From Parvibaculum indicum (GTDB lineage Bacteria > Pseudomonadota > Alphaproteobacteria > Parvibaculales > Parvibaculaceae): a stretch of 64,000 nucleotides of DNA. Within the stretch, counting starts at the first letter, position 1. Each line of letters opens with the position of its first letter. Under the pieces are notes generated by a model. It saw nothing but the letters and a program-made list of their open reading frames with translations. It was not told the origin of the DNA and searched no databases. The position numbers and the translations under genes are program-made. The stretch spans positions 62,001 to 126,000 of the forward strand of contig NZ_JAASQO010000011.1 in NCBI RefSeq assembly GCF_011762095.1, read 5' to 3'. Positions 1 through 8,374 of this stretch are shown piece by piece.

Positions 1-777
1 ATTGTCCCAGAATGCGATCGAATTCTTCTGCCAGCGGAACCGGCACTGATATTCCGGGATCGCGGCCTGCGCATAGAGATGCCGCAGCAGCGTATCGGAT
101 TCCTCGCGCTCCATGCCGACAATATACTGCGTGAAGGCGGTGTTGACGTAGAGCCCGCGGCTGCCGGTTTCCGGATGGGTCCGCACGACCGGATGCTCCA
201 CTTCCGGGTATTTGCGGTTCATCTCCTCGATCTCTTCCGTCGTTTTGCCGCGCTTGGCCATCAACTTGCGGAAATGCGCGAAATCATGCACCGCGACCTT
301 GCCCTCGATTTTCTCCTTCACCTCGTCGGACAATCCCTCATAGGCCGCATAGGAATCGGAGAACAGCGTATCGCCGCCGACCGGCGGCACTTCGATGGCG
401 CGCAGGATGGACCCCAGCGACGGGCATTCGCGCCAGGTTACGTCGCTGTGCCACTTGTTCTCGCGTCCCTTGCTGTCGCGGTCGTGAGTGATCGCGAGCA
501 CCTCCGGATGCCCCTCCTTGTGGGGCGCGAAGGGGTGCACTTCCAACTCGCCGAATTGCCGCGCAAAAGCCAGATGCTCTTCCGTCGAGATATCCTGATC
601 GCGGAAAAACAGAACCTTGTACTCCAGCAAGGCTTCCCGTAATGCCGACAACGTCGCTTCGTCCGGAGCGGTGGAAAGGTCGATCCCCTGGACCTCCGCC
701 CCGATTGTCGGTGTCAGAGGTTCCAGCGCGATGCTTTCCTCCACGCCCGGAACCGGCTTTTCCAGAGCTTCCGGCAT
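1..777 (-). CDS. TauD/TfdA-family Fe(II)/2-oxoglutarate dioxygenase, C-terminus outside window
   Basis: The first 259 codons of a TauD-like dioxygenase are visible; the gene runs off the left edge. The ATG at 777 follows a strong GGAGGAGA ribosome-binding site at 781-790. The iron-binding HxD pair is His110/Asp112 in a KWHSDVTW context, and the last residues seen (SIAFWDN) sit just before the expected distal His. The family hydroxylates sulfonates, phenoxyacetates or related small acids with 2-oxoglutarate; the substrate cannot be read from sequence. It is divergent from an MhpR-like IclR regulator, which may control it. Two further members of the family lie at 7.4-9.2 kb. Confidence 0.9.
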   Translation of the reverse strand, partial: MPEALEKPVPGVEESIALEPLTPTIGAEVQGIDLSTAPDEATLSALREALLEYKVLFFRDQDISTEEHLAFARQFGELEVHPFAPHKEGHPEVLAITHDRDSKGRENKWHSDVTWRECPSLGSILRAIEVPPVGGDTLFSDSYAAYEGLSDEVKEKIEGKVAVHDFAHFRKLMAKRGKTTEEIEEMNRKYPEVEHPVVRTHPETGSRGLYVNTAFTQYIVGMEREESDTLLRHLYAQAAIPEYQCRFRWQKNSIAFWDN

Positions 778-855
778 ATCTCTCCTCCGTATTCGGCCCC
801 GTCGGGACCGCCCCCTCTTCATTCCCTCGGCCGGAAGGGTAAGCCCGCTGCGGAC

Positions 856-950
856 AAAAATGCTTCATCGGGTTTTTGAGATTTCGTGTAACGGAATTAG
901 AATGGCGGCAGGAGGAACAAGGCCCTGACCGATAAAAATGCATCATCGGG
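856..950. repeat. 17-nt imperfect direct repeat in the TauD/IclR divergent region
   Basis: Copies lie at 856-872 (AAAAATGCTTCATCGGG) and 934-950 (AAAAATGCATCATCGGG), 78 bp apart. The similarity extends weakly upstream of each copy. Read in the IclR frame both encode DKNASSG, and the three differences (GAC/GAT, GCT/GCA, GGT/GGC) are all synonymous third positions. The second copy is codons 3-9 of the IclR gene; the first is followed directly by a stop. This could be a relic of a duplicated gene start, or a pair of operator sites. Confidence 0.6.
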
Positions 951-1740
951 CGTCCAGCCCGTCATCCGCAGCCTGCGCATATTGGAGGCGCTGAACCGCC
1001 GCGGTTCCGCCTCGCTCGCCGTCCTGCACGAGGCGACGGGGCTGCCCAAACCCACTCTCGTACGCCTGCTCGATACGCTGATCGAAGGCGGCTATGTGGT
1101 GCGCCTGCCGCGACGAGGCGGCTATCAGGTGGCCGAGCGCGTGTTGCGGCTTTCGGGCGGGTTCCGCCATCGCGAGCGCGTGGTGGATGCGGCACGTCCC
1201 TTTCTTTCCGCGCTGACGGCGCAGTACAAATGGTCCTTCGGCATCGCGACGCTCGATCGCAATGCCATGCGCATGCGTTATTCGACGCGGCAGCAAAGCC
1301 CTTTCGACACAGATCCGGACTATACGAACCGCCGGCTGCCCATGCTGATTTCCGCATTGGGACGCGCCTATATCTCTTTCTGCCCGGAGGAAGAGCGCGA
1401 GATGCTGCTCGGCATGCTGCGAGCGAGCAAGAGCCCGGCCAATGCGCCGGCGCGCGACGAGGCGCATGTCGCCGACATCATCAAGAAGACGCGGCAAAAA
1501 GGCTATGCGTCCACGGCGCCGCTTCCCGGCGACCCGGCCATGGGCATGTCGGTGCCGGTGATGAACGGCGACAATGTGATGGCCTGCATCACCATGCGCT
1601 ACATCAACTCCGCCATCGGTGAGCAGGAAGCGGTGAAGCGCTATCTACCCGCCCTGCAACGGGCATCGCGCGCCATTGCCGCGGCGCTGGCCGACGAAGA
1701 ACCGGACCTGCCGCCTATGAGGCTTTCGACCGGAGTGTAA
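925..1740 (+). CDS. IclR-family transcriptional regulator, MhpR-like
   Basis: A 271-aa regulator with an N-terminal winged helix (RSLRILEAL, then LPKPTLVRLLDTL) and a C-terminal effector domain. Overall it resembles E. coli MhpR, including the FCPEEEREMLLGML and KRYLPALQRASR segments. No ATG, GTG or TTG lies between the upstream stop at 898 and a TTG at 982. That TTG would delete helix 1, whereas a CTG at 925 sits 9 nt after an AGGAGGA site (909-915) and yields the typical LTDKNASSGVQPVIRSL N-terminus, so I place the start there. MhpR-type proteins control aromatic-acid catabolism; here the likely target is the divergent dioxygenase. Its 3' end overlaps the convergent glycosidase by 26 bp. 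Confidence 0.85.
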   Translation: MTDKNASSGVQPVIRSLRILEALNRRGSASLAVLHEATGLPKPTLVRLLDTLIEGGYVVRLPRRGGYQVAERVLRLSGGFRHRERVVDAARPFLSALTAQYKWSFGIATLDRNAMRMRYSTRQQSPFDTDPDYTNRRLPMLISALGRAYISFCPEEEREMLLGMLRASKSPANAPARDEAHVADIIKKTRQKGYASTAPLPGDPAMGMSVPVMNGDNVMACITMRYINSAIGEQEAVKRYLPALQRASRAIAAALADEEPDLPPMRLSTGV

Positions 1741-3691
1741 GCGCGGCGTGCCCGCCGCCGGTTGCGCGCAGCCTTACGAGCTGGGCGGCTTCGTCGATCT
1801 CGGCCTCGCAGGCTTCGGTTTCGATATCGAAACCGTTCGGGAACTGGAGCTTCGGCACGAAAACTTCCGCACGCCCCTCTCCCTCCGGATCGTAAACGAA
1901 CCGAAAGCGGCCCTTGTGGCGCCGGAATTCGGTCTTCAGCGGACGGCCTTCCACGCAGCGGGCATAAGGCCGCACAAACCCCTTCAGGGCACGCCCTCCG
2001 CTATCGACATCGCTTTCGTCCACGCGCTGGTCGACGCTGTAAATGGACAGGTCTTCCTGGTTCCAGCCGTCGCCGATCGCCTGGTCGTTGCGGTTGGAGG
2101 CGGTGTAGTTCCATTGCGTGGAATTGATGAGCAGCGTGTCGATGGCGTTGTACATGAGATCGAGCGCCGTCACATGCTTCTCCCAGGGCGCGTCGGTCCG
2201 GTCGCCTGTTTCCCACGCCTTGTAGGCCGCCGCCGCGTCGAGGTCGTAGGGGATGCCGAACTCGCCCAGCAGGAAGGGCGCTCCCGTACCGCCATTCAAG
2301 GTTTCGGACGCCTTTTTCAGCCGGCCGAGCTGGCGCGTATAGGCCCCCTCGATCTCTTCCGGCCCGTCGAGTTCGCGGCCCGTAAACGGGTTCACCCAGA
2401 CCGGGTAGTTGAATGTCTTTGTGCTGAGCGTCACGACATCGTACCAGTGGCTTGCATTTACCGTTCGGTCAGGCGTGTCGTCGGGGAAGCCGTGCTTTGC
2501 GCCGCCTGCCGGATCGAGTTCGGCAAAAAGCAGCCAGTCGTCGTTGACGGCGCGCATCGCCTGCGCGACCCGGGCAAAGAACGGCCCCATGAAATCGCGA
2601 TCCATGTTCCAGTTGCGCCCATGATGGGCCGCGAAGAAATTTTCGTTGAGCACGGCGGCGTTGCCGCCTTCAAGGCGATAGGCGCCTGCCGCCTCGAAGG
2701 GACAAAGCGCATCCGGCCGCCAGATCGATACCCCGTCGGGGTTCACCAGCCGGTCGGCTTGCTTGACCGTTTTGCGCTGCTCCCAGTCGACGCCCATATC
2801 GGGGATCGTGCGGGGCACCCCCCGCGCGACCGCCAGCCCGTCTATGACCGACCACGCAAGGCCGGGCCGGGCGGGCGCCGGGTTCTGCTGGCTCGGCCCC
2901 GTGTGGCGATAGCTCATCAGTTGGCCCACCCAACCCGAGCCCGGTTCGTTCAGCGTGTCGAAGCCGATGACATTGGGCAGGTCCCTCACCCGGGCGGCGA
3001 CGGCTTCCATCGCGCCGATATAGTGGCCCTGCAGATACTCGTCCGCGCTCTGGCCGTCGATTTCGAAGTCGGGGCAGAAGGTGGCGCCTGCGAAGAAGAG
3101 CGTCCACATGATCGCGTTGGCGGGATAACGGTAGTTACTCGACCATGTCATGGTCGGGTAGTTTTCCTCCTGCCGCCCGCCCTTCGCGAAATCATATTTA
3201 TGCTGCATCACATGCGCGGCACCGGCTGCGTGGAATTTCGAGAAATCGAGCCCCACCGCCTCGAAGGTCCAGCCCGGTGCGCCGTCGCCGCCCGTCATGC
3301 GGCTCCACACATCCTGGTGGAAATCGACGAAAACATAGAGGCCGTACTCGTCGGCCATACGGCAAAGCGTGGCGAAATAATCGAGATAGGCCTCGTCATA
3401 TCTGCCGGGGCCTTCATGCTCGACGGCTTCCCAGGTCGTGAGCAGCCTCAGGCAGTTGAAGCCCCATGCTTTCAACCGCGAGAAATGCTCTTCCGCCTCG
3501 CTCAAGGGGAAGGGGCGGCCGACAAATGAGACGGTGCGGTGGTCGGAAAAGTCCGTCGGGATATGGGTGCGCTGGTCCGGCGCATAAGGGACCTTGCAGT
3601 CCCCGCCCAGATTGACACCGCGCAGGATATGCCGCCGCCCCTGCGTATCCCGGAACCATTCGCCCTCGATCGACAGTCGCGGCAAAGCCAT
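1715..3691 (-). CDS. Glycoside hydrolase family 5-like protein (glycosylceramidase-type)
   Basis: A 658-aa protein with a GH5-type TIM barrel. It has an N-terminal ILRGVNLGG strand, an acid/base TLNEPGSGW motif (Glu249) and a candidate nucleophile in LLGEFGIPYD (Glu477). The length, the insertion between the catalytic residues and the extra C-terminal beta domain recall the GH5_12 group, which includes fungal and bacterial beta-glucosylceramidases and sterol-glucosidases. No signal peptide is seen, so it is probably cytoplasmic. The ATG at 3691 follows a GGAGG site. It is divergent from a beta-lactamase-fold hydrolase. The enzyme class is firm; the lipid-glycoside substrate is inference. Confidence 0.8.
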   Translation of the reverse strand: MALPRLSIEGEWFRDTQGRRHILRGVNLGGDCKVPYAPDQRTHIPTDFSDHRTVSFVGRPFPLSEAEEHFSRLKAWGFNCLRLLTTWEAVEHEGPGRYDEAYLDYFATLCRMADEYGLYVFVDFHQDVWSRMTGGDGAPGWTFEAVGLDFSKFHAAGAAHVMQHKYDFAKGGRQEENYPTMTWSSNYRYPANAIMWTLFFAGATFCPDFEIDGQSADEYLQGHYIGAMEAVAARVRDLPNVIGFDTLNEPGSGWVGQLMSYRHTGPSQQNPAPARPGLAWSVIDGLAVARGVPRTIPDMGVDWEQRKTVKQADRLVNPDGVSIWRPDALCPFEAAGAYRLEGGNAAVLNENFFAAHHGRNWNMDRDFMGPFFARVAQAMRAVNDDWLLFAELDPAGGAKHGFPDDTPDRTVNASHWYDVVTLSTKTFNYPVWVNPFTGRELDGPEEIEGAYTRQLGRLKKASETLNGGTGAPFLLGEFGIPYDLDAAAAYKAWETGDRTDAPWEKHVTALDLMYNAIDTLLINSTQWNYTASNRNDQAIGDGWNQEDLSIYSVDQRVDESDVDSGGRALKGFVRPYARCVEGRPLKTEFRRHKGRFRFVYDPEGEGRAEVFVPKLQFPNGFDIETEACEAEIDEAAQLVRLRATGGGHAALTLRSKAS

Positions 3692-3839
3692 TGCATCCTC
3701 CCTCAGACATGTTCTCCCCTTTCAGCATAACCTTCCTTTTGCGGCTCTGCCCAGAACAGACGCCATGGAGAGCCAAGACATTTGCAACCGCGCGCCTGTC
3801 GGGGCACGATCTCGCATCCTTGGAGACCGAAAGAAGAAG

Positions 3840-4889
3840 ATGACCGATCGAGCGCTTCCCGCCCTGCCCCTTCAGAGCCCCGACACGCCATGGCCGACCG
3901 AGGCATGGCCGGAGGGCGAGCTGCCCAAAGGGCTCGACAGAGGGCGGTTCGACGCGCTGATGGAGCATGCCTTCCAGGCAGAGGCCCCGGCGGATCTGGG
4001 CGAAACCCACGCCGCCGTCATTATCCAGCACGGCCGCCTCATTCATGAGCGCTACTGGACCGGTTTCGACAAGGACAGGACCTGCCCTTCATGGTCGATG
4101 GCCAAAAGCATCACCCAGGCGCTGGTCGGCATCCTCGCCGCCGATGGCCGGATCGACATTCACAAACCGGCCTGGGCGCCGGAATGGACGGGCGACGACC
4201 CGCGCCGCGCAATCACGCTCGATCTGCTGCTGCGCATGTCGAGCGGGCTGCGCTTCCGTGAGGATTACGAGCCGGACAACCCCTCAGATGTGATCGAGAT
4301 GCTCTGGGGCGAAGGCAAGGAAGATGTCGGACATTTCGCGGCCTCCTTCCCGCTCGAACATGAGCCGGGCGGTTTCTGGTCCTATTCCAGCGGCACGACG
4401 AATATCGTGGCCCGCGCCGCCGCCCATGCGGCGGATGCATGGGGCGGGGATTTCGAGCATTTCATGCGCGAGCGCCTTTTCGATCCGCTCGGCATGCGCA
4501 GCGCAGCCCCGAAATTCGACAAGAAGGGCACCTTTATCGGGTCGTCCTTCTGCTTCTGCACGCCGCGCGATTTTGCACGTTTCGGTCTGCTCTATCTTCG
4601 CGACGGCTTGTGGGAGGGAAAACGTATCCTGCCGCCGGGCTGGGTGGACTATGCCCGCACCAAAACCTGGCAGCAGCCCAATGACGAAGGCCCCTATGGC
4701 GCGCATTGGTGGCTCGATATGGCGGGACCGGGAAGCTTCTCGGCCAATGGCTATGAAGGGCAATATACGGTCGTGGTGCCGGAGCTCGACATGGTGGTGG
4801 TGCGCAACGGCAAGACCCCGGGCGAACAGAAGCTCGGGCCCCGCCGATGGATTGCCGACATCGTCGATTGCTTCAGGCAGGCGGAGTAG
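3840..4889 (+). CDS. Serine hydrolase, beta-lactamase/penicillin-binding-protein fold
   Basis: A 349-aa protein of the beta-lactamase-related (PF00144) family. The SxxK nucleophile motif is Ser86-Met-Ala-Lys89 and the YxS motif is Tyr182-Ser-Ser in FWSYSSGTTN. No signal peptide is present, arguing for a cytoplasmic esterase or amidase, not a periplasmic beta-lactamase; some PF00144 members act as 6-aminohexanoate-oligomer hydrolases. The open frame extends far upstream, but the ATG at 3840 just after an AGAAGAAG stretch begins the normal N-terminus. It is followed after 4 nt by a small unknown gene and then a second protein of this fold, probably one transcription unit. Confidence 0.88.
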   Translation: MTDRALPALPLQSPDTPWPTEAWPEGELPKGLDRGRFDALMEHAFQAEAPADLGETHAAVIIQHGRLIHERYWTGFDKDRTCPSWSMAKSITQALVGILAADGRIDIHKPAWAPEWTGDDPRRAITLDLLLRMSSGLRFREDYEPDNPSDVIEMLWGEGKEDVGHFAASFPLEHEPGGFWSYSSGTTNIVARAAAHAADAWGGDFEHFMRERLFDPLGMRSAAPKFDKKGTFIGSSFCFCTPRDFARFGLLYLRDGLWEGKRILPPGWVDYARTKTWQQPNDEGPYGAHWWLDMAGPGSFSANGYEGQYTVVVPELDMVVVRNGKTPGEQKLGPRRWIADIVDCFRQAE

Positions 4890-4893
4890 TTCC

Positions 4894-5172
4894 ATGGGCG
4901 AAGTCGTCAGGTTTCCGGGCGATCTCATCACCGAACACGACAAGCGCCGCCTGATGGATGCCGCCGACGCCAGCCCTTTCGATATTTCCTTCCGGAACAA
5001 TGAGAAAGACGAGCCGGTACCCTATCTCACGCGCTGCGGCGAGATGCGCCCCTTTTGGCGGCTGCGCAAGGGAGGCTGCGGCTGGGAGGCGGTGATACTG
5101 ACAGGTGACGAGGCTGGTCAGGTGGGAGGCCGCGGCAGGACCGTGGATGAATTGATGCGCGCGCTCATATAG
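4894..5172 (+). CDS. Small hypothetical protein, 92 aa
   Basis: This gene begins 4 nt after the stop of the upstream serine hydrolase and ends 45 nt before the next one, so it is very likely cotranscribed. The protein is soluble, without a signal peptide or membrane segment. It is rich in charged residues and has two isolated Cys (TRCGEM and GGCGWE). I do not recognise a family. Tight spacing between two related hydrolases suggests a linked role, but nothing in the sequence defines one. The ATG at 4894 is the first start after the preceding stop. Confidence 0.65.
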   Translation: MGEVVRFPGDLITEHDKRRLMDAADASPFDISFRNNEKDEPVPYLTRCGEMRPFWRLRKGGCGWEAVILTGDEAGQVGGRGRTVDELMRALI

Positions 5173-5217
5173 CCGCGCATTCAGGACTGAGAACAGAAAG
5201 ACGGGGGAGGAAACCCA

Positions 5218-6462
5218 ATGGACAGCATGCAGCAACTGACGGCGCGACCGGTCGATGTCGGCCTCGACCCGGATCGGCTTTCCGCCATCCCGAACTTTTT
5301 CGGCTCCTATGTCGATCGCGGCAAGCTCGCAGGCGTTTCCACCCTTGTCGCACGCGACGGCAAGCTCGTTCATTTCGAAACCGTCGGCATGCGCGACACC
5401 GCGCGCGGACTGCCGCTCGAAAAAGATACGATCTTCCGCATCTATTCCATGACCAAGCCGGTCACCTCGCTTGCGCTGATGATGCTCTATGAGGAAGGTC
5501 GCTTTCAGCTCGGCCATGAGGTGTCGCGCTACATTCCCGAATTCAAGGAATTGCGGGTCTGGGACGGCGGTACGCCCGAAAGCTACGAGACCAGGCCGCT
5601 GGCGCGGGAAATGACGATCCGCGACCTGCTCACCCATACCTCCGGCCTCACCTACGATTTCATGCATGCCCATCCGGTGGATTCGATGTACCGCAAGGCC
5701 GGTATCGGCGGTGCGCGAACGCAGGGCCTCACGCTGAAGGGGATGGTGGAAAGGCTGGCGGAAATCCCGCTGCTCTTTTCGCCCGGCGAGCACTGGAACT
5801 ATTCCGTTTCGACCGATGTCTGCGGTTATCTCATCGAAGTCCTGTCGGGACAGTCCCTCGATCAGTTTCTCGCCTCGCGCATCTTCGCGCCGTTGGGCAT
5901 GGACGATACGGGCTTCAGCGTCCCGGTGGAGAAGGCGCATCGCCTCGCCACCAATTACGAGAAGGACCCGAAAACGCGCGAGGTCCGCGTCTGCGACATG
6001 GGGGACGAGACGAGCACCTATGTGCAGCCGAATTCCTTCCTGTCGGGCGGCGGCGGGCTTGTCTCCACGCAGATGGATTATTTCCGCTTCTGCCGCATGC
6101 TGTTCAATGGCGGCGAACTGGACGGGACGCGGCTTGTCAGCCGCAAGACCCTGGAGCTCATGACCATGAACCACCTGCCCGACGACAAGACCATGAAGGA
6201 CATGGACAATTCCGCCTTCTCCGAAACGGGCGTGGACGGACAGGGTTTCGGTCTCGGGTTTTCGATCCTGCTCGATCAGGCCGCCGCGCAAACCATCGGC
6301 TCGCCCGGCATCTATAGCTGGGGCGGTGCAGCCTCGACCTATTTCTGGATCGACCCGGCGGAAGGCCTGATCGCGATTTTGATGACGCAGCTCATGCCGA
6401 GCCGCGCCTATCCGCTGCGGCCTCAATTCCAGCAACTCGTCTATGGTGCCGTCTCCGACTGA
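5218..6462 (+). CDS. Serine hydrolase, beta-lactamase fold (class C / family VIII esterase type)
   Basis: A 414-aa PF00144 protein with the SxxK motif Ser77-Met-Thr-Lys80 (YSMTKP), Tyr195 in NYSVSTD, and a C-terminal YSWGGAASTYFW segment in the place of the KTG triad. This is the pattern of family VIII carboxylesterases such as EstB, which hydrolyse short-chain esters and sometimes beta-lactams. It has no signal peptide. A GGGGAGGAAA ribosome-binding site precedes the ATG at 5218. It is third in a probable operon with the 349-aa hydrolase and the 92-aa protein. Its neighbour downstream is a DMT exporter. Confidence 0.9.
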   Translation: MDSMQQLTARPVDVGLDPDRLSAIPNFFGSYVDRGKLAGVSTLVARDGKLVHFETVGMRDTARGLPLEKDTIFRIYSMTKPVTSLALMMLYEEGRFQLGHEVSRYIPEFKELRVWDGGTPESYETRPLAREMTIRDLLTHTSGLTYDFMHAHPVDSMYRKAGIGGARTQGLTLKGMVERLAEIPLLFSPGEHWNYSVSTDVCGYLIEVLSGQSLDQFLASRIFAPLGMDDTGFSVPVEKAHRLATNYEKDPKTREVRVCDMGDETSTYVQPNSFLSGGGGLVSTQMDYFRFCRMLFNGGELDGTRLVSRKTLELMTMNHLPDDKTMKDMDNSAFSETGVDGQGFGLGFSILLDQAAAQTIGSPGIYSWGGAASTYFWIDPAEGLIAILMTQLMPSRAYPLRPQFQQLVYGAVSD

Positions 6463-6510
6463 ACCGCGGGCCGGGACAAAGACTTTCCGTTGATGTAAGA
6501 GATCGGGATC

Positions 6511-7416
6511 ATGCCGCTCTGGATCCCGATCACCATCGCCGCCGCCTTTCTGCAGAACATGCGCTCGACGCTGCAAAAGCAGTTGTCCGGCGCCATGTCC
6601 GCCTATGGCGCAACCTATGTGCGTTTTTCCTTCGGTCTGCCGGTGGCAGCGCTTTATCTGGCAGGCGTCCTGACGTTCACCGGCGCGCCCCTGCCCTCGC
6701 CCAACATGGCGACGATGGTTTATGCGGTTGTCGGCGGCCTGGCGCAGATCGTGGCGACCGTGCTGCTGGTCGCGCTTTTTGCCTATCGCAATTTCGCGGT
6801 AGGGACCGCCTACTCCAAGACCGAGACCGTGCAGACAGCGATCTTCGGCATCGTGGTGCTGGGCGATCATCTGACATGGGGCGCGGTACTTGCCATTCTG
6901 GTGAGCCTTGCCGGCGTGCTGATGATCTCCATGGCGAAAAGCGACCTGCCGCTCAGGCGTTTCTGGCGCTCGCTCGGCGAAAAACCCGCGCTGATGGGGA
7001 TAGCGTCGGGCGCGCTATACGGCATCTCAGCGGTATCCTACCGCGCGGGCGCGCTGTCGCTGGGGCTTGAGGGTTTCGTGCTGCCGGCAGCCTTCATGCT
7101 TTTCGTGGTGCTGGCCGTTCAAACGGTCACGATGACGGGCTGGCTCTGGCTCTATCGGAGGGACGACCTCAAGGCCGCCTTCCGCCTCTGGCCGCAAAGC
7201 GCCGCCGTCGGGCTTATCGGCGCGCTCGGGTCCATCGGCTGGTTCAGCGCGATGACGCTGCAAAACGCGGCCTATGTGCGGGCGCTCGGCCAGATCGAGC
7301 TTGTCTTCACCTTCATCACCTCGCATCTCGTCTTCCGCGAAAAGACCTCGCGGCTCGAATTTCTCGGCATCGTGCTGGTGGTCGGCGGCTTGCTGCTGCT
7401 CGTACTGGGACGTTAG
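6511..7416 (+). CDS. EamA/DMT-family membrane transporter
   Basis: A 301-aa inner-membrane protein with about ten hydrophobic helices arranged as two EamA halves. Typical features are an N-terminal helix pair with MRSTLQKQLSG and a conserved second half ending VFREKTSRLEFLGIVLVVGGLLLL. Drug/metabolite exporters of this family move amino acids, sugars or small metabolites; the substrate is not deducible. It starts 48 nt after the preceding esterase and may belong to the same operon. It converges with a TauD dioxygenase. Confidence 0.85.
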   Translation: MPLWIPITIAAAFLQNMRSTLQKQLSGAMSAYGATYVRFSFGLPVAALYLAGVLTFTGAPLPSPNMATMVYAVVGGLAQIVATVLLVALFAYRNFAVGTAYSKTETVQTAIFGIVVLGDHLTWGAVLAILVSLAGVLMISMAKSDLPLRRFWRSLGEKPALMGIASGALYGISAVSYRAGALSLGLEGFVLPAAFMLFVVLAVQTVTMTGWLWLYRRDDLKAAFRLWPQSAAVGLIGALGSIGWFSAMTLQNAAYVRALGQIELVFTFITSHLVFREKTSRLEFLGIVLVVGGLLLLVLGR

Positions 7417-7429
7417 ACGCCCGCCCCCC

Positions 7430-8299
7430 CTAGACCGGCCGATCGCCGGCAAAAGTCGTGCGATACATCAGACGTCGATAGCCGTCATACCCGCCTTCTG
7501 CAAAATGCTGCACGCAGCGATTGTCCCACATGAGCAACATGTCGGGCTGCCAGGCATGGCGGTACAGGAACTCTTCCTGAATGCAGCGCGCACATAGCGT
7601 TCCCAGAAGTTTCTTTCCCTCCTCCTCCGGCAGCGCGTCGAGGCCGATGGTATAGACCGGATTGACGAAGAGCGACTTGCGGCCGGTTTCCGGATGCGTG
7701 CGCACCACGGGATGAAGCTGACGCTCCATCGCCTCGTCGGACGGGACGATATTCAGGCTGCGCTTTTCCTTCTCATTGGCATAGAAGCCATGCTTCGAGT
7801 AAGGCAGCTCCGCGCTGTGCACGCCCATCAGCCCTGCAACACGCTCTTTCATGTCGTCATCGAGACTGTCATAGGCGCGACGGCAATCGGCAAAGAAGGT
7901 GCGCCCGCCCCTGGGCGGCACTTCGCGCGACAGGAGGATGGTGCCCGCCGGCGGTGCGACCTGAAACGAATAGTCGGAATGCCAACCCGCGCCGAAATTG
8001 GACGAGGTTTCATCCGCTTCGCGCAGCAGCTCCAGAATATTGGGATGGCCCTTCACCGGCTCGATGAAATCGGTCTTTCCCCAATCGCCCATGTAGAGCG
8101 TAAAGCGCTCCAGCTCTTCCAGGCTCAGCGGCTGGCCGGGAAACCAGACCACGGCATGGTTCAGCCAGGCTTCGCGAATGTCGCGAATGGTTTCGGCGTC
8201 GAGAGGCCGGCGCAGATCGATCCCGGTAATCTCAGCGCCGAATCCATCCGGGTTCGGACGAACGACGATATGGCTGGTCAGCTTCGCCTGTTGCGACAT
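7430..8299 (-). CDS. TauD/TfdA-family dioxygenase
   Basis: A 289-aa complete member of the Fe(II)/2-oxoglutarate TauD family. The metal ligands are His107 and Asp109 (GAGWHSDYS) and the distal His265 (CVQHFA), followed by the 2-oxoglutarate-binding arginines in GYRRLMYRTT. The family inserts oxygen to release sulfite or to cleave ether or ester side chains; the exact substrate is unknown. It lies just downstream of the next TauD gene on the same strand (75 nt gap), so the two are probably cotranscribed. The ATG at 8299 follows a GGGAGGAA site. Confidence 0.92.
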   Translation of the reverse strand: MSQQAKLTSHIVVRPNPDGFGAEITGIDLRRPLDAETIRDIREAWLNHAVVWFPGQPLSLEELERFTLYMGDWGKTDFIEPVKGHPNILELLREADETSSNFGAGWHSDYSFQVAPPAGTILLSREVPPRGGRTFFADCRRAYDSLDDDMKERVAGLMGVHSAELPYSKHGFYANEKEKRSLNIVPSDEAMERQLHPVVRTHPETGRKSLFVNPVYTIGLDALPEEEGKKLLGTLCARCIQEEFLYRHAWQPDMLLMWDNRCVQHFAEGGYDGYRRLMYRTTFAGDRPV

Positions 8300-8374
8300 G
8301 GGTTCCTCCCTCTCCCTTTGCGCATATCTGCGCTTGGGCGAAGTCTGCCATGCCGCGTTTAGAGACGAAAGAAA

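Noticed and set aside
982-1740. IclR start at TTG 982
   Set aside because: It would delete the first DNA-binding helix and has no ribosome-binding site, whereas CTG 925 fits family length and has AGGAGGA.
1748-3529. Long plus-strand frame opposite the GH5 gene
   Set aside because: Complement shadow of a clearly coding minus-strand gene, with low-complexity translation.
4873-6870. 665-codon minus-strand frame opposite the beta-lactamase-fold and DMT genes
   Set aside because: Antisense shadow; the plus-strand genes have catalytic motifs and ribosome-binding sites.
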